This document shows positions 53,007-61,941 of a DNA stretch of 64,000 bases, in pieces. The stretch covers positions 23,394 through 87,393 of the forward strand of contig JBCBZG010000019.1 in the NCBI GenBank assembly GCA_039815465.1, read 5' to 3'. This stretch comes from Shimia_B sp039815465. GTDB lineage: Bacteria; Pseudomonadota; Alphaproteobacteria; Rhodobacterales; Rhodobacteraceae. Within the stretch, counting starts at the first letter, position 1. The number at the start of each line of letters is the position of its first letter. The position numbers and the translations under genes are program-made. The notes under the pieces are model-generated. The model did no database searches. It saw nothing but the letters and a program-made list of their open reading frames with translations, and was not told the DNA's origin.

Positions 53007-53213
53007 GGTGTTCTCCGAGATCAAAAAAGGTCTGGATCACGAACGACAGGGACCACACGCGCTGGCGACCAGGATTTTAGTGTTCGGCGGGCCTTGAATG
53101 GAGTCAAGCGTCGTCTTCAGACGGCTTAGGCCTTACCAGATGACTGTAGTCGCGTTCGCCGCTGCTGCGACGGGCGCGAAACGCGAGGGGCCCCGCTCTC
53201 CTGACCCCATCCC

Positions 53214-53612
53214 TTATATGAGCCACCCGCGCTGCGTGGCGACCAAGGCAAAGGCAAAAAGCGCCAGAGACATCAACAGCGCGGACAGCGTCGCAGGCTC
53301 CACCCCCAAGACGCGAACCGTGAAGTAAGCCATAACACCCGTCCCGATGACGGAGAATGCGAGCACGCCTGTCGCAGAACGTCGGCGCAACAGCATAAGC
53401 ACCGCGCCGATGGTGCCGCCAAACACCGATACCGCAAACGCCGCCGTCGCCCATTGCGGGCGGTTTTCGACGATGAACCGTGACACCTCCGGCAGGCGCT
53501 CTACCGCGTCGGGGTCGAGCTGTGTGATGTAGCTCCAACACCCCATGAGGTTCCACACCAGGCCAACGCTTGCGACAGCCCAGAACATGAACGGGGGGGA
53601 TTGGATGGCCAT
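53214..53612 (-). CDS. Small membrane protein of unknown function
   Basis: 132 residues from ATG 53612 (AIQSPPFMFWAVASVGLVWNLMG), preceded by GAGGTG. The 19 codons further upstream in frame (CGVTALRRVNP) look non-coding. Four predicted helices: about 5-26, 52-74, 80-100 and 105-124. It resembles the small four-helix 'sugar transporter-like/DUF' membrane proteins often left unnamed. No role can be assigned. Confidence 0.7.
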   Translation of the reverse strand: MAIQSPPFMFWAVASVGLVWNLMGCWSYITQLDPDAVERLPEVSRFIVENRPQWATAAFAVSVFGGTIGAVLMLLRRRSATGVLAFSVIGTGVMAYFTVRVLGVEPATLSALLMSLALFAFALVATQRGWLI

Positions 53613-53691
53613 GTGACACCTCGCGACATGCCTCGGGTTAACGCGCCTCAGGGCTGTGACCCCGCACATTGTGTTTCTTTATGTTCAAAAT

Positions 53692-53713
53692 AATTGACGC
53701 AAGGGAATAATTT
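53692..53713 (+). promoter_or_regulatory. AT-rich motif upstream of tmm
   Basis: Contains AATTGACGCAAGGGAATAAT. On the minus strand it reads TTCC-N7-CAATT, matching the spacing found before dmmD and tdm. TTGACG could also be a -35 box. It lies about 45 bases before the tmm ATG. Confidence 0.3.
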
Positions 53714-53757
53714 TGATCCCCTCTTCACCACGCAGATATGCCGCAAAGGGGGTCCCC

Positions 53758-55092
53758 ATGACCAAGAAAATCGCCGTCCTCGGCGCCGGGCCATCAGGCC
53801 TTGCGCAGCTTCGGGCCTTTCAATCCGCCCAAGCCAATGGCGACGAAATCCCGGAGATCGTTTGCTATGAAAAGCAGTCCGATTGGGGCGGGCTGTGGAA
53901 CTACACCTGGCGCACCGGGCTCGATCAATATGGGGAACCGGTGCACGGCTCCATGTACCGCTACCTGTGGTCGAACGGGCCCAAGGAGGGGTTGGAATTC
54001 GCCGACTACTCTTTCGAGGAACATTTCGGCAAGCAGATCGCCTCCTACCCGCCGCGCGCCGTCCTTTTTGACTATATCGAAGGTCGGGTGAGCAAGGCAG
54101 GCGTGCGCGACTGGATCAAGTTCGAAACGGCGGTCAAACACGTCTCCTTTGATGGGTCTATGTTCCACGTGACCGTCCGTGACCTGCCCACCGATACGCT
54201 AAGCACGGAAACCTTTGACCACGTGATCTGCTGCACCGGCCATTTCAGCACACCCAACGTCCCGGTGTTCGACGGGTTTGAAAAATTCCCAGGCCGCGTC
54301 CTGCACGCCCATGACTTCCGCGACGCCGTCGAGTTCAAGGACCAGGATATCCTGATCATCGGAACCAGCTATTCCGCCGAAGACATCGGATCGCAGTGCT
54401 GGAAATACGGGGCCAAGTCGATCACCGTGAGCCACCGCACAGCGGCCATGGGCTACGACTGGCCCGACAACTGGTCCGAGGTGCCGCTTTTGACTCATCT
54501 GGACGGCAAGACCGCCCATTTCAAAGACGGCACCAGCAAGGAGGTCGACGCCGTCATCCTTTGCACGGGCTACCAGCACCACTTTCCCTTTATGGAAAAC
54601 GATCTGCGCCTCGTGACGGCCAACCGGCTCGCCACGGCGATGCTTTACAAAGGGGTCGCATTCGCGCCGAATCCTGCGCTGTTTTACATCGGGATGCAGG
54701 ACCAGTGGTTCACCTTTAACATGTTCGATGCCCAAGCTTGGTGGGTCCGCGACGCGATCATGGGAAAAATCACGCTCCCCGACCGTGCAGCTATGGACGC
54801 CGATATCGCCGACCGCGAGGCGCGCGAGGATGCGGGCGACAGCGACTACGACGCGATCTGGTACCAGGGCGACTACGTCAAAGAGCTGATCGACGAAACC
54901 GACTACCCCAGCTTCGACGTCGAAGGCGCCTGCCAGGCCTTTAAGCAATGGAAGGGGCACAAGAAAAAAGGCATCATGACCTTCCGCGACAACGGCTACA
55001 CATCGGTGATTACGGGCACGATGGCGCCCAAACACCACACCCCGTGGAAAGACGCGCTCGACGATAGTCTAGAGGTCTACCTACAGAACTAA
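53758..55092 (+). CDS. tmm: Trimethylamine monooxygenase (Tmm)
   Basis: 444 residues of the bacterial flavin monooxygenase family. The FAD motif is IAVLGAGPSGLAQLRAF (residues 4-20), the FMO-identifying segment DHVICCTGHFSTPNVP follows, and the NADPH motif is ILIIGTSYSAEDIGSQCWKYGAKSI. VILCTGYQHHFPFMENDLRL is the late FMO signature. It oxidises trimethylamine to TMAO and can also make indigo from indole. ATG 53758 after AAAGGGGG is the start. It is transcribed toward a hairpin-rich spacer and lies in one cluster with tdm, tmoXVW and dmm. Confidence 0.94.
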   Translation: MTKKIAVLGAGPSGLAQLRAFQSAQANGDEIPEIVCYEKQSDWGGLWNYTWRTGLDQYGEPVHGSMYRYLWSNGPKEGLEFADYSFEEHFGKQIASYPPRAVLFDYIEGRVSKAGVRDWIKFETAVKHVSFDGSMFHVTVRDLPTDTLSTETFDHVICCTGHFSTPNVPVFDGFEKFPGRVLHAHDFRDAVEFKDQDILIIGTSYSAEDIGSQCWKYGAKSITVSHRTAAMGYDWPDNWSEVPLLTHLDGKTAHFKDGTSKEVDAVILCTGYQHHFPFMENDLRLVTANRLATAMLYKGVAFAPNPALFYIGMQDQWFTFNMFDAQAWWVRDAIMGKITLPDRAAMDADIADREAREDAGDSDYDAIWYQGDYVKELIDETDYPSFDVEGACQAFKQWKGHKKKGIMTFRDNGYTSVITGTMAPKHHTPWKDALDDSLEVYLQN

Positions 55093-55099
55093 GCCAGCA

Positions 55100-55142
55100 G
55101 CCGATTTGCGCCGCGGTCATTTAAAACGCAGCGCAAATCGGC
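55100..55142 (+). terminator. Inverted repeat after tmm
   Basis: A perfect 12-bp stem (GCCGATTTGCGC / GCGCAAATCGGC) with a 19-nt loop, starting 7 bases after the tmm stop. No U-run; a 3'-end structure or terminator is likely. Confidence 0.5.
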
Positions 55143-55647
55143 CGAACACGGAATAGGCGGGCAACACCCAATTCCAAATGAGCTGTTGCGTTCTGCGTCG
55201 GCATTCACTAGGCGGACGGCAGTGCCGCGTATGGATACCCAAAACAGCGGCACCGTATTCTCGCCCCTGATCCCCAGATCGTTGTCTTGAATAGCTCCCT
55301 GAGAGCACAGAAACGACGGCGGCTATTTCATACGAGCTTCCTAGAAGATGAGAGAGACTAAGTGCCAACGGCGATTGATCGCTTGAATGGCGCGAGACCT
55401 ATTACGTTTGACCAAAAGAACACCCTGCGGCTCTGCCGAACCCCGCCCAGCGTCTACGACACCTGCGCGGAAGACATCCCCAAAGCGGGATTTTCACCCA
55501 CAGCACAAGATCGATCCGGCCCAGGCCCGCGACGGTTTGAACCGAATGCTCACCAATATCGGCGCATTCACGAAATCTGCTGCCTAACGGCGGCAATCGG
55601 CCTGGCCAAATCTGGCGGGCCAAAAATGTCATTGAAAGGATAATCTC
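55143..55647. other. Spacer before the cold-shock gene
   Basis: About 500 bases without a convincing gene. Open frames on both strands lack recognisable similarity. The last ~150 bases probably form the promoter and the long structured 5' leader usual for csp mRNAs. Confidence 0.4.
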
Positions 55648-55857
55648 ATGACCAAAGGCACAGTAAAATGGTTCAACGAAACCAAAGGCTACGGCTTCAT
55701 CGAACTCGATAACGGCAGCGGTGACACATTCGTGCACATTAGCGCTGTCCAGCGCTCCGGCCTCGACAGCCTGAAAGAAGGCGCAAAGGTTCTGTTTGAA
55801 ATCGTAGAGGATCGCATGCGCGGCAAATCCTCTGCCGAAAACCTTCAGTTGCAGTAA
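55648..55857 (+). CDS. Cold-shock domain protein (CspA family)
   Basis: 69 residues, a single cold-shock OB fold: GTVKWFNETKGYGFIELDNG (RNP1) and DTFVHISAVQRSGL (RNP2) with a final segment ending SAENLQLQ. It binds single-stranded nucleic acid and acts as an RNA chaperone. AAGGATAATCTC precedes the ATG. There is no evident link to the amine genes. Confidence 0.95.
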   Translation: MTKGTVKWFNETKGYGFIELDNGSGDTFVHISAVQRSGLDSLKEGAKVLFEIVEDRMRGKSSAENLQLQ

Positions 55858-55955
55858 GCAATCTTCGCAAGATATCGATCAGCGGGCGCAATTCCCGCTG
55901 ATTGCACACGACACAAGCGGCCATCCCTGCATTGCAATGATTGAGCTTTCAGCGC

Positions 55956-56882
55956 TCAAACGGGTCCTTGCCGCTCAGACCCTCCAATCCACATTTTTCG
56001 CACGGGTTCTAAAAGACCCGCGAGGCTCACTAGAACTACGCCCACGATCTCGCGTGGGCCAACGATTTCGCCGGCCCAAATGGCGGCCGTGATGGTGCCC
56101 GCACTGATCTCCGTCATAAAAAGGATCGCGAGGAGCCCGGGGCTGATGATTGTCGCGCCCCACATGATGGCAAAGGCGGGCGGGATGACGATCACCAACA
56201 CCACCGGAATAAGCCAGGGCAGGACGCCCCAGATGGTCTCCCAATCTGGCGCGGCTGCTGCGCCGTCAAGCGGGACCAGCGTGAGAAGGAGCGCCGCGAC
56301 GCTGCCCCAGATAAAATAGGATAGCGTGTAGTCAGTGCCGCCCTGCACCTCCCCACCGTTCAACAGCACCGCCGCCAGGGCCCAAATTACCCCGGCAATC
56401 AGCCCCATCCAGTCGCCCGCGTTAAACTCCAGATCAAACCCGGTCTCGATCCGCACTAGGACCATGACGCCAAACAGACCCAGCGCAATCGTCATCCACC
56501 GGACCCGTGTGATTGCCTCGCGCAGGAAAAGCCACGCGAACACCGTGCTCCAAATCGGGGTCAGGTAGTAAAGCAGTAGCGCCCGGACGACATCTGTGTA
56601 GATGAGCGCCCCGGCATAGGTGACCATAGCTGACCCCGCCAAAAACCCCGCCACATGCAGCCGCCAACCGCCAAAGACAAACGCCCGCCATCGCAAGATC
56701 AAGACGGGCGCGAGCAACGCCACGGGCAAGATGTTGAACATCACGATGGACCACGCCCCGACGATCCCGGCCTCGTCCATGGCGCGCAGCGGGATCCAGT
56801 AAATGCCCCAAGCAAAAGCGCTCAGCGCGACGGCGACCATTGCGACGTTTTCTGTGGGCATCCGTCCCGCGCGCGCCGTCAT
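55956..56882 (-). CDS. EamA-family (DMT) transporter
   Basis: 308 residues with ten predicted membrane helices and two EamA repeats (starting SAFAWGIYWIPLRAM and GLIAGVIWALAAVLLNGG). Substrates of the family are diverse metabolites. It is preceded by overlapping genes for two exported unknown proteins on the same strand (4-base overlap at 56879), and tdm lies upstream of those, so the four genes probably form one transcript. Export or uptake of a methylated-amine intermediate is possible but not shown. Confidence 0.85.
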   Translation of the reverse strand: MTARAGRMPTENVAMVAVALSAFAWGIYWIPLRAMDEAGIVGAWSIVMFNILPVALLAPVLILRWRAFVFGGWRLHVAGFLAGSAMVTYAGALIYTDVVRALLLYYLTPIWSTVFAWLFLREAITRVRWMTIALGLFGVMVLVRIETGFDLEFNAGDWMGLIAGVIWALAAVLLNGGEVQGGTDYTLSYFIWGSVAALLLTLVPLDGAAAAPDWETIWGVLPWLIPVVLVIVIPPAFAIMWGATIISPGLLAILFMTEISAGTITAAIWAGEIVGPREIVGVVLVSLAGLLEPVRKMWIGGSERQGPV

Positions 56883-57289
56883 TGCGGCAACGCCCGCCGG
56901 ACAAAGATCAGCGTTTGCCCAAGTGCGCCCTTGTCTTTGAGCGACAGGCTCACCGCCGTGCCCGCGATGACGCCGGTGACTTGGTCAAAGCTGTCGGGAT
57001 GGTTCACGCTCGATGCCGCGATCGTCGGAGGCTCAGCGGAGCAGTCCTTCAATTCCGCCAACAGCACCGCAAAGTGGCTCCTGGCCGTTTCTGAGCGGAG
57101 CTCAAACGACCAAAAGCAGTCTTCCGACAGGCCGCCGCCCAAAACCTGGGAACGTGCGCAGCGCGGGGCTTGGCCGTTGAGCGTGGGCAGCCCGCCGCGT
57201 TCCGCAAAGGCCGGGAGGGTAGGGCAGGTCGCGCTGGCCAGTGACGGCCCACAGGCCAGCACCACCGCGAGGGCTCGGGCACGCGTCAT
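56879..57289 (-). CDS. Exported protein of unknown function
   Basis: 136 residues with a short signal peptide (RARALAVVLACGPSLASA). The mature protein has four cysteines (CPTLP, RCARSQ, EDCFWSFELRSE, LKDCSAEPP) that may form two disulfides. It overlaps the EamA gene and the next exported protein gene by 4 bases each. I recognise no family. Confidence 0.65.
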   Translation of the reverse strand: MTRARALAVVLACGPSLASATCPTLPAFAERGGLPTLNGQAPRCARSQVLGGGLSEDCFWSFELRSETARSHFAVLLAELKDCSAEPPTIAASSVNHPDSFDQVTGVIAGTAVSLSLKDKGALGQTLIFVRRALPQ

Positions 57290-57669
57290 TCGGCCACCAG
57301 AGATTGTCCTTCAATCACTTGGAACGGGGTCGGCGGGGTCGTCTTTGACACCCAGTAAAACGTGTTACCGAATGCCATGACGAACCATCCCTCCCACTGA
57401 GCGTCTCGGGGCCAGATGCTTTGATACTCCTGCAAGTTGTCATCGACGCGCCACGCCCCGCGCGATGATCGTGCCCCCTCTTGGGCATAGATCGTCACGC
57501 CATCGGCTCCGAAGTACTGCCGATACGGTGCACCCTCCCACCGGCCAATGGCCGTGTTGCCGGTGAGCAGCGCGCGGATGTCATCGCCTGAAAGCTTGAC
57601 CGCCTGCGCCTGAACATCCGTTGCAAAGGCCAAAACGGCGGCCGTCACGGCAGAAAGGACGCGGATCAT
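57286..57669 (-). CDS. Exported small protein of unknown function
   Basis: 127 residues with signal peptide (RVLSAVTAAVLAFATDVQAQA). The mature part has the pattern LSGDDIRALLTGNTAIGRWEGAPYRQYFGADGVTIYAQEGARSSRGAWRV, seen from memory in small periplasmic proteins of Rhodobacteraceae. No enzyme motif. It begins 28 bases downstream of the tdm stop, and overlaps the next gene by 4 bases. Confidence 0.68.
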   Translation of the reverse strand: MIRVLSAVTAAVLAFATDVQAQAVKLSGDDIRALLTGNTAIGRWEGAPYRQYFGADGVTIYAQEGARSSRGAWRVDDNLQEYQSIWPRDAQWEGWFVMAFGNTFYWVSKTTPPTPFQVIEGQSLVAE

Positions 57670-57697
57670 GGCTTATCTCCTGGGCGCTGCGGCGGGC

Positions 57698-60082
57698 CTA
57701 GGACCGCGGCTTTGTCTTTCCTGGATCATAGGCGGCCAGATCGGCGCGCACAGTCGCGGGCATTCGTTTTTGATGGCCATCCAGCTTTCCGATCTCCACC
57801 GCCGTACCCGCCGCGGCATGGGTCACGTCAATCCGTGCCATCGCGATGTTGCGGCCCAGCAGGGGGGAGCGCATGGATGAACAAACCTCTCCCACTTGGG
57901 CGCGACCGATATGGACACAGTCGCCATGGCCCACATCGACATTGCTGTCGATATCGAGCCCCACGAGCTTGCGCATCGGGTTCTCTTTCCGCCGGATCAG
58001 GGCGTCGCGCCCGATAAAGTCGTCCGTCTTGGACTTGAGCGGGCAGGTGAATCCGATACCCGCCTCAAACGGGTCGGTTTGGTCACTAAAGTCGTAGCCT
58101 GCAAAAATGAGCCCCGCCTCAATCCGCACCATGTCCAGCGCCTCAAGCCCCATAGGCGCGAGCCCATGCCCGTCCCCCGCGGCCCAGACAGCATCAAAGA
58201 CCTGCGTGGCATGTTTCGGGTGGCAGAAAATCTCATACCCTAGCTCACCCGTGTACCCGGTGCGGCTCACAACAACGGGCACGCCGTCATGGTCGCCGAT
58301 GCGCGCGGGCGTAAAGCGGAACCAGGCCAAATCATCAAAGTTTGGATGATGCGGCGCGGTCCAGATGAGTTTGCGCAGAATATCGCGGCTCTCCGGCCCT
58401 TGGACGGCGATGTTGTGCTGCATATCGGTGGACGAGCGCACAAGCACCTTGAGGCCCAGCTTCTCCGCCTGCTCCCGGATCCAGTCGCCGCCATAGTCGG
58501 ACCCTCCGATCCAGCGGAAGTTGTCCTTGCCCAACCGGAACACCGTCCCGTCGTCGATCATCCCGCCGTGTTCGTAACACATGGCCGTATAGACCACGCC
58601 GCCGATGGGCAGCGTCTTCATGTTGCGGGTAAAGATGTATTGGCACAGCGCCTCAGCATCCGGGCCCGTGATCTCGAACTTGCGCAGGGGCGATAGGTCC
58701 AGCACCACTGCCTTTTCCCGGCACGCATGGTATTCCTGGATCGGCCCCTCGGTGGCCATGCAGTTGCCCAGCCAGTAGCCGTTATATTCGATGAAGTTAT
58801 CCGTGAAGCGCTCAAAGCTTTCGTGGAAGCCGGTTTGCTTGGTCATCTTAGGCTCCGCATTGGGGGTCGGGCGATAGGCCACCGACCGCTGAAAGGTCTC
58901 TTGGCCGCTATAGGTGCGCACGTGGATATCGGTGGGGTTCCAGCCATTGGCAGGGCTCGTGTCGTCCGGGCAGGCCGACGACACGCACACGATATCCGTC
59001 AAGGCCCGCATCAGCACATAGTCGCCAGGCCGCGACCAAGGCTCGTCGGAATACATCACGCCGTGCTCATCGAGCCCGGTGTTGAAGAAAAAGTTGATCG
59101 CCATCCACCCGGCGCGCTCTGTCACGCCATGTTTGGCGAGCGCGCCGTTGAAATTGTCGGAACAGTTGATGTGCCCGGGATAGCCGATGTCGTCGTAGTA
59201 TTTGGCCGCGCAGGCCAGGGCAAAGGCATCATGACGCCCGCAGGTGTCTTGGATCACCTCCAGCAGGGGGACCATGTCCTGGTCATAATACTTCGCGTGG
59301 AGCCCCGGCATCGGGTAGGAGTGCTGCATCAATGTCCGCGTCGTGGTGACGTCGAGCGCGTGCTCAATCCCCTTGTCCAGTTTGCGGGCGTCAAAACACT
59401 GGAAATCCGTGCATTGCCGCCCGTCGACATCAATGATCTGTATGTAGTCACCGGCCTTGACGAAGTAGCTTTCCGCCGTCTGCGTATGGACGCGAATATC
59501 GGCCACGGGATCAGCAAGCGGATCTGGCAACTCAAAGCGCGCCACGCGTTTGATGACCGCCCGGCGCAGATAGACCGTGAGCGGCGTCGCGGTGTCTTGC
59601 GCCTCAAAATCCATGACGCCCAATGGGTTTGGGTGCGGGGCGGCGATGATCACCACCCCATCGCGCTGTGCCGTGAACTCCGCCCGGTCCTGCGCGGGCG
59701 ACGTGGGCCCAAAGGCCCTGATAGCCGCGCAGGCGGCCAGGTCGATCCCCCGCGCGTCGAGCCCCATCCGCAGCGCTCGCAGGCTTTGATCCGCAGACGT
59801 AAGCAACGCCATCAACCCCGTTGGCGCCCCGTCGCCCGTGGCCCCCAAAAGCCCAGCTTCACTGGCCCCATCCGGCCCGCAGGCCACGAGCTCGCAGGGC
59901 TGCCCGCCCTCGGCGTTGATCACCTCGATCTTGTCGCCAGTCTCCACGCGCACCAGGATCGCGCCGCATCCCTCGACCGAATAGCGCTCCACCCCCGGCG
60001 GCATGGAAAAGACATTGGGCTCAATGATCTGGCTGGGCCGCGGCGGCCCTGGGATCACAGTGGGATAAACGTTGTCCAACAT
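57698..60082 (-). CDS. tdm: Trimethylamine N-oxide demethylase (Tdm)
   Basis: About 794 residues from ATG 60082 (LDNVYPTVIPGPP), the start best supported by the ACAGGGA upstream; 32 in-frame codons further up are unlikely. The N-terminal ~390 residues are a DUF1989-type domain (VKAGDYIQIIDVDGRQCTDFQCFDARKL, GHINCSDNFNGAL) whose cysteines bind zinc. The C-terminal part is a GcvT-like tetrahydrofolate domain (LDLSPLRKFEITGPDAEALCQYIFTRNM, SRTGYTGELGYEIFCHP). It converts TMAO to dimethylamine and formaldehyde, the latter being conjugated to tetrahydrofolate. Convergent with or near the EamA genes. Confidence 0.93.
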   Translation of the reverse strand: MLDNVYPTVIPGPPRPSQIIEPNVFSMPPGVERYSVEGCGAILVRVETGDKIEVINAEGGQPCELVACGPDGASEAGLLGATGDGAPTGLMALLTSADQSLRALRMGLDARGIDLAACAAIRAFGPTSPAQDRAEFTAQRDGVVIIAAPHPNPLGVMDFEAQDTATPLTVYLRRAVIKRVARFELPDPLADPVADIRVHTQTAESYFVKAGDYIQIIDVDGRQCTDFQCFDARKLDKGIEHALDVTTTRTLMQHSYPMPGLHAKYYDQDMVPLLEVIQDTCGRHDAFALACAAKYYDDIGYPGHINCSDNFNGALAKHGVTERAGWMAINFFFNTGLDEHGVMYSDEPWSRPGDYVLMRALTDIVCVSSACPDDTSPANGWNPTDIHVRTYSGQETFQRSVAYRPTPNAEPKMTKQTGFHESFERFTDNFIEYNGYWLGNCMATEGPIQEYHACREKAVVLDLSPLRKFEITGPDAEALCQYIFTRNMKTLPIGGVVYTAMCYEHGGMIDDGTVFRLGKDNFRWIGGSDYGGDWIREQAEKLGLKVLVRSSTDMQHNIAVQGPESRDILRKLIWTAPHHPNFDDLAWFRFTPARIGDHDGVPVVVSRTGYTGELGYEIFCHPKHATQVFDAVWAAGDGHGLAPMGLEALDMVRIEAGLIFAGYDFSDQTDPFEAGIGFTCPLKSKTDDFIGRDALIRRKENPMRKLVGLDIDSNVDVGHGDCVHIGRAQVGEVCSSMRSPLLGRNIAMARIDVTHAAAGTAVEIGKLDGHQKRMPATVRADLAAYDPGKTKPRS

Positions 60083-60118
60083 CGTTGCGCGGTCCCTGTC
60101 AGCTCCCACCTGCATTGG

Positions 60119-60140
60119 ATTTGCATCAGTGGAATAAAAG
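60119..60140 (-). promoter_or_regulatory. AT-rich motif upstream of tdm
   Basis: On the minus strand it reads TTCC-N7-CAAAT within TTTTATTCCACTGATGCAAA, some 35-60 bases before the tdm start. The same spacing occurs before tmm and dmmD. Confidence 0.3.
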
Positions 60141-60232
60141 TTTAATGGTGAGAATAACAGCAAGCCGTGAGCAATCAAGCACGCTTCCGCGGCCCTTACA
60201 TGTCTTTTTCAGCGACGCGGGATGGCCCAAGG

Positions 60233-61075
60233 ATGACATCACTGACGCTTGGGTTGGTCGCGGCCTTCTGCTGGGGACTGCACGACATCACGATCCGCTA
60301 CCTCAGCCGCTCGGCGCCTATGATGGGCTGCCTGCTTTGCGTGCTTTTGATCGGGTCGGTGTTCCAAGCCAGTGCGCTGATCGCGACAGGGGCGGAGCCC
60401 GTGACGGCCACGGGCATCACCCTGTCAGTCCTCGCAGGCCTCGCGTTTTTGGCGGCTAATGTGGGTCTCTATTTCTCCTTCGCCCGCGGCCCAGTGCGCT
60501 TGGTCACGCCGATCATCGCGTGTTTTTCTGTGATTTCAGTGGCTATCGCCCTGGTCGAAGGCGCCACGTTGTCGCTCACCCAAGCCGCTGCCATCGCTGC
60601 GCTGCTGGCCGGTATCGCCATCGTGGGCTTTTCAACGCCCGAGGATGACACGACGTTTCCCCCCATGGGCCCAACAATCGGCTTTGCCGTCCTGGCCGCC
60701 TTTGGCTTTGCGGCAACGTTTAAGCTGGGCCAAATGGCGGCCGAGGTCTCGGGCGAGCTTGAAACGACGCTGATCGCGCGCCTCACCGCCTTTACGGCAC
60801 TGGCCGCGGTCTTGGTCCTACGCGCTCAGCCCATCTTGCCCAGGCGCGGCGCGCTTTGGCCGCTGATTGGGATGGGTGTGCTCGACAGTACCGCGATCTT
60901 GGCCGTGATCTCTGCCGCGCCTTTGCCCAACCCGGAATACGCGGCCGTGGCCACATCGACCTTTGGTCTTTTGACCATCGTCCTGGCCTGGGCGCTTTTG
61001 AAGGAAAGGATGAGCGGCGCCCAATGGGCCGGGTGCCTCATCGCCTTTGCATCGGTGGGCTGGCTCGCGCTCTAG
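60233..61075 (+). CDS. EamA-family (DMT) transporter
   Basis: About 280 residues from ATG 60233 (TSLTLGLVAAFCWGLHDITIRYLSR); starts at 60167 and 60200 are alternatives, but the first helix begins directly after 60233. Ten helices and two EamA repeats (second starting IGFAVLAAFGFAATFKLGQMA). Divergent from tdm, convergent with the folD-like gene (stop codons overlap). Substrate unknown. Confidence 0.85.
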   Translation: MTSLTLGLVAAFCWGLHDITIRYLSRSAPMMGCLLCVLLIGSVFQASALIATGAEPVTATGITLSVLAGLAFLAANVGLYFSFARGPVRLVTPIIACFSVISVAIALVEGATLSLTQAAAIAALLAGIAIVGFSTPEDDTTFPPMGPTIGFAVLAAFGFAATFKLGQMAAEVSGELETTLIARLTAFTALAAVLVLRAQPILPRRGALWPLIGMGVLDSTAILAVISAAPLPNPEYAAVATSTFGLLTIVLAWALLKERMSGAQWAGCLIAFASVGWLAL

Positions 61076-61941
61076 CTCAACCAGCCTGCCGCGACCTGCC
61101 GCTGATGGGCCACGATTGCGTTGCGCATCAAGATCGCCACAGTCACGGGACCCACCCCGCCAGGCACAGGCGTCACCCATCCGGCGAGGTCAAGCACCGC
61201 GCCCGTATCCACATCCCCCACGATCCCGTCATCGGTCTGGTTGATCCCGATATCGATTACCACCGCGCCTGGCTTGATCATGTCCGCGCCGATCAGATGC
61301 GCCTTGCCTACCGCCACCACAACCACATCCGCGCGCCGTGAATGCATCGCAACAGACCGCGTCATGTGATGGCAGACGGTCACCGTCGCGCCCTCGGCCA
61401 TCAACATCATCGCCACGGGCTTGCCCACAATCTCCGAATGGCCGACGACCACGACTTCGAGCCCCTCCATGGTCAGACCCGTTTCCCGCACCAGCTCCAC
61501 CGCGGCGGCGGCTGTGCACGGGGCCAAAGCCACATCGTTATATAAGATGTTGCCAATCGACGCGGGGTTCATGCCTTCCACGTCTTTGAGCGGGTGGATC
61601 GCCGATTGCAGCGAGCGCACGTTGATGTGATCCGGCACCGGACGCTGCAAGATCACGCCCAACACGCCCGGATCATCGTTCATCGCCTGCAACCGCGCCT
61701 TGCACGCGTCCTGGGTGATGTCGGCGGGCCAGTTCTCCTGCTCAAACGGCAGATGCACGGCCTCAGCCACCCGCGCCTGGTTGCGGATATACACCGCCAC
61801 CTCCGGGATATCCCCGATGGAGATGGAGACGAGCCGCCCGATATTGCCCCGCTTAGCGACATAGCCCGCCACATCGTCCAAAATGCGCTGCCGCACCGGC
61901 GCCCCGCGCAGCAAACGCGGGTCCTTTGGGTCAAAACTCAC
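61072..61941 (-). CDS. FolD paralogue with altered cyclohydrolase active site
   Basis: 289 residues, clearly FolD-related: PVPDHINVRSLQSAIHPLKDVEGMNPASIG, VVVGHSEIVGKPVAMML and PGGVGPVTVA. The catalytic lysine of FolD (YVxxK) is replaced: here YIRNQARVAEAV, and the KDVDG aspartate is glutamate (KDVEG). The NADP-binding half is intact, so it may act mainly as methylene-tetrahydrofolate dehydrogenase while its neighbour does the cyclohydrolase step. It overlaps the canonical folD by 4 bases. The gene order and the shared operon with Fhs fit C1 oxidation from N-methyl groups. Confidence 0.82.
   Translation of the reverse strand: MSFDPKDPRLLRGAPVRQRILDDVAGYVAKRGNIGRLVSISIGDIPEVAVYIRNQARVAEAVHLPFEQENWPADITQDACKARLQAMNDDPGVLGVILQRPVPDHINVRSLQSAIHPLKDVEGMNPASIGNILYNDVALAPCTAAAAVELVRETGLTMEGLEVVVVGHSEIVGKPVAMMLMAEGATVTVCHHMTRSVAMHSRRADVVVVAVGKAHLIGADMIKPGAVVIDIGINQTDDGIVGDVDTGAVLDLAGWVTPVPGGVGPVTVAILMRNAIVAHQRQVAAGWLS

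Noticed and set aside
55362..55643. 93-codon frame upstream of the cold-shock gene
   Set aside because: No similarity, poor ribosome site and likely csp leader region.
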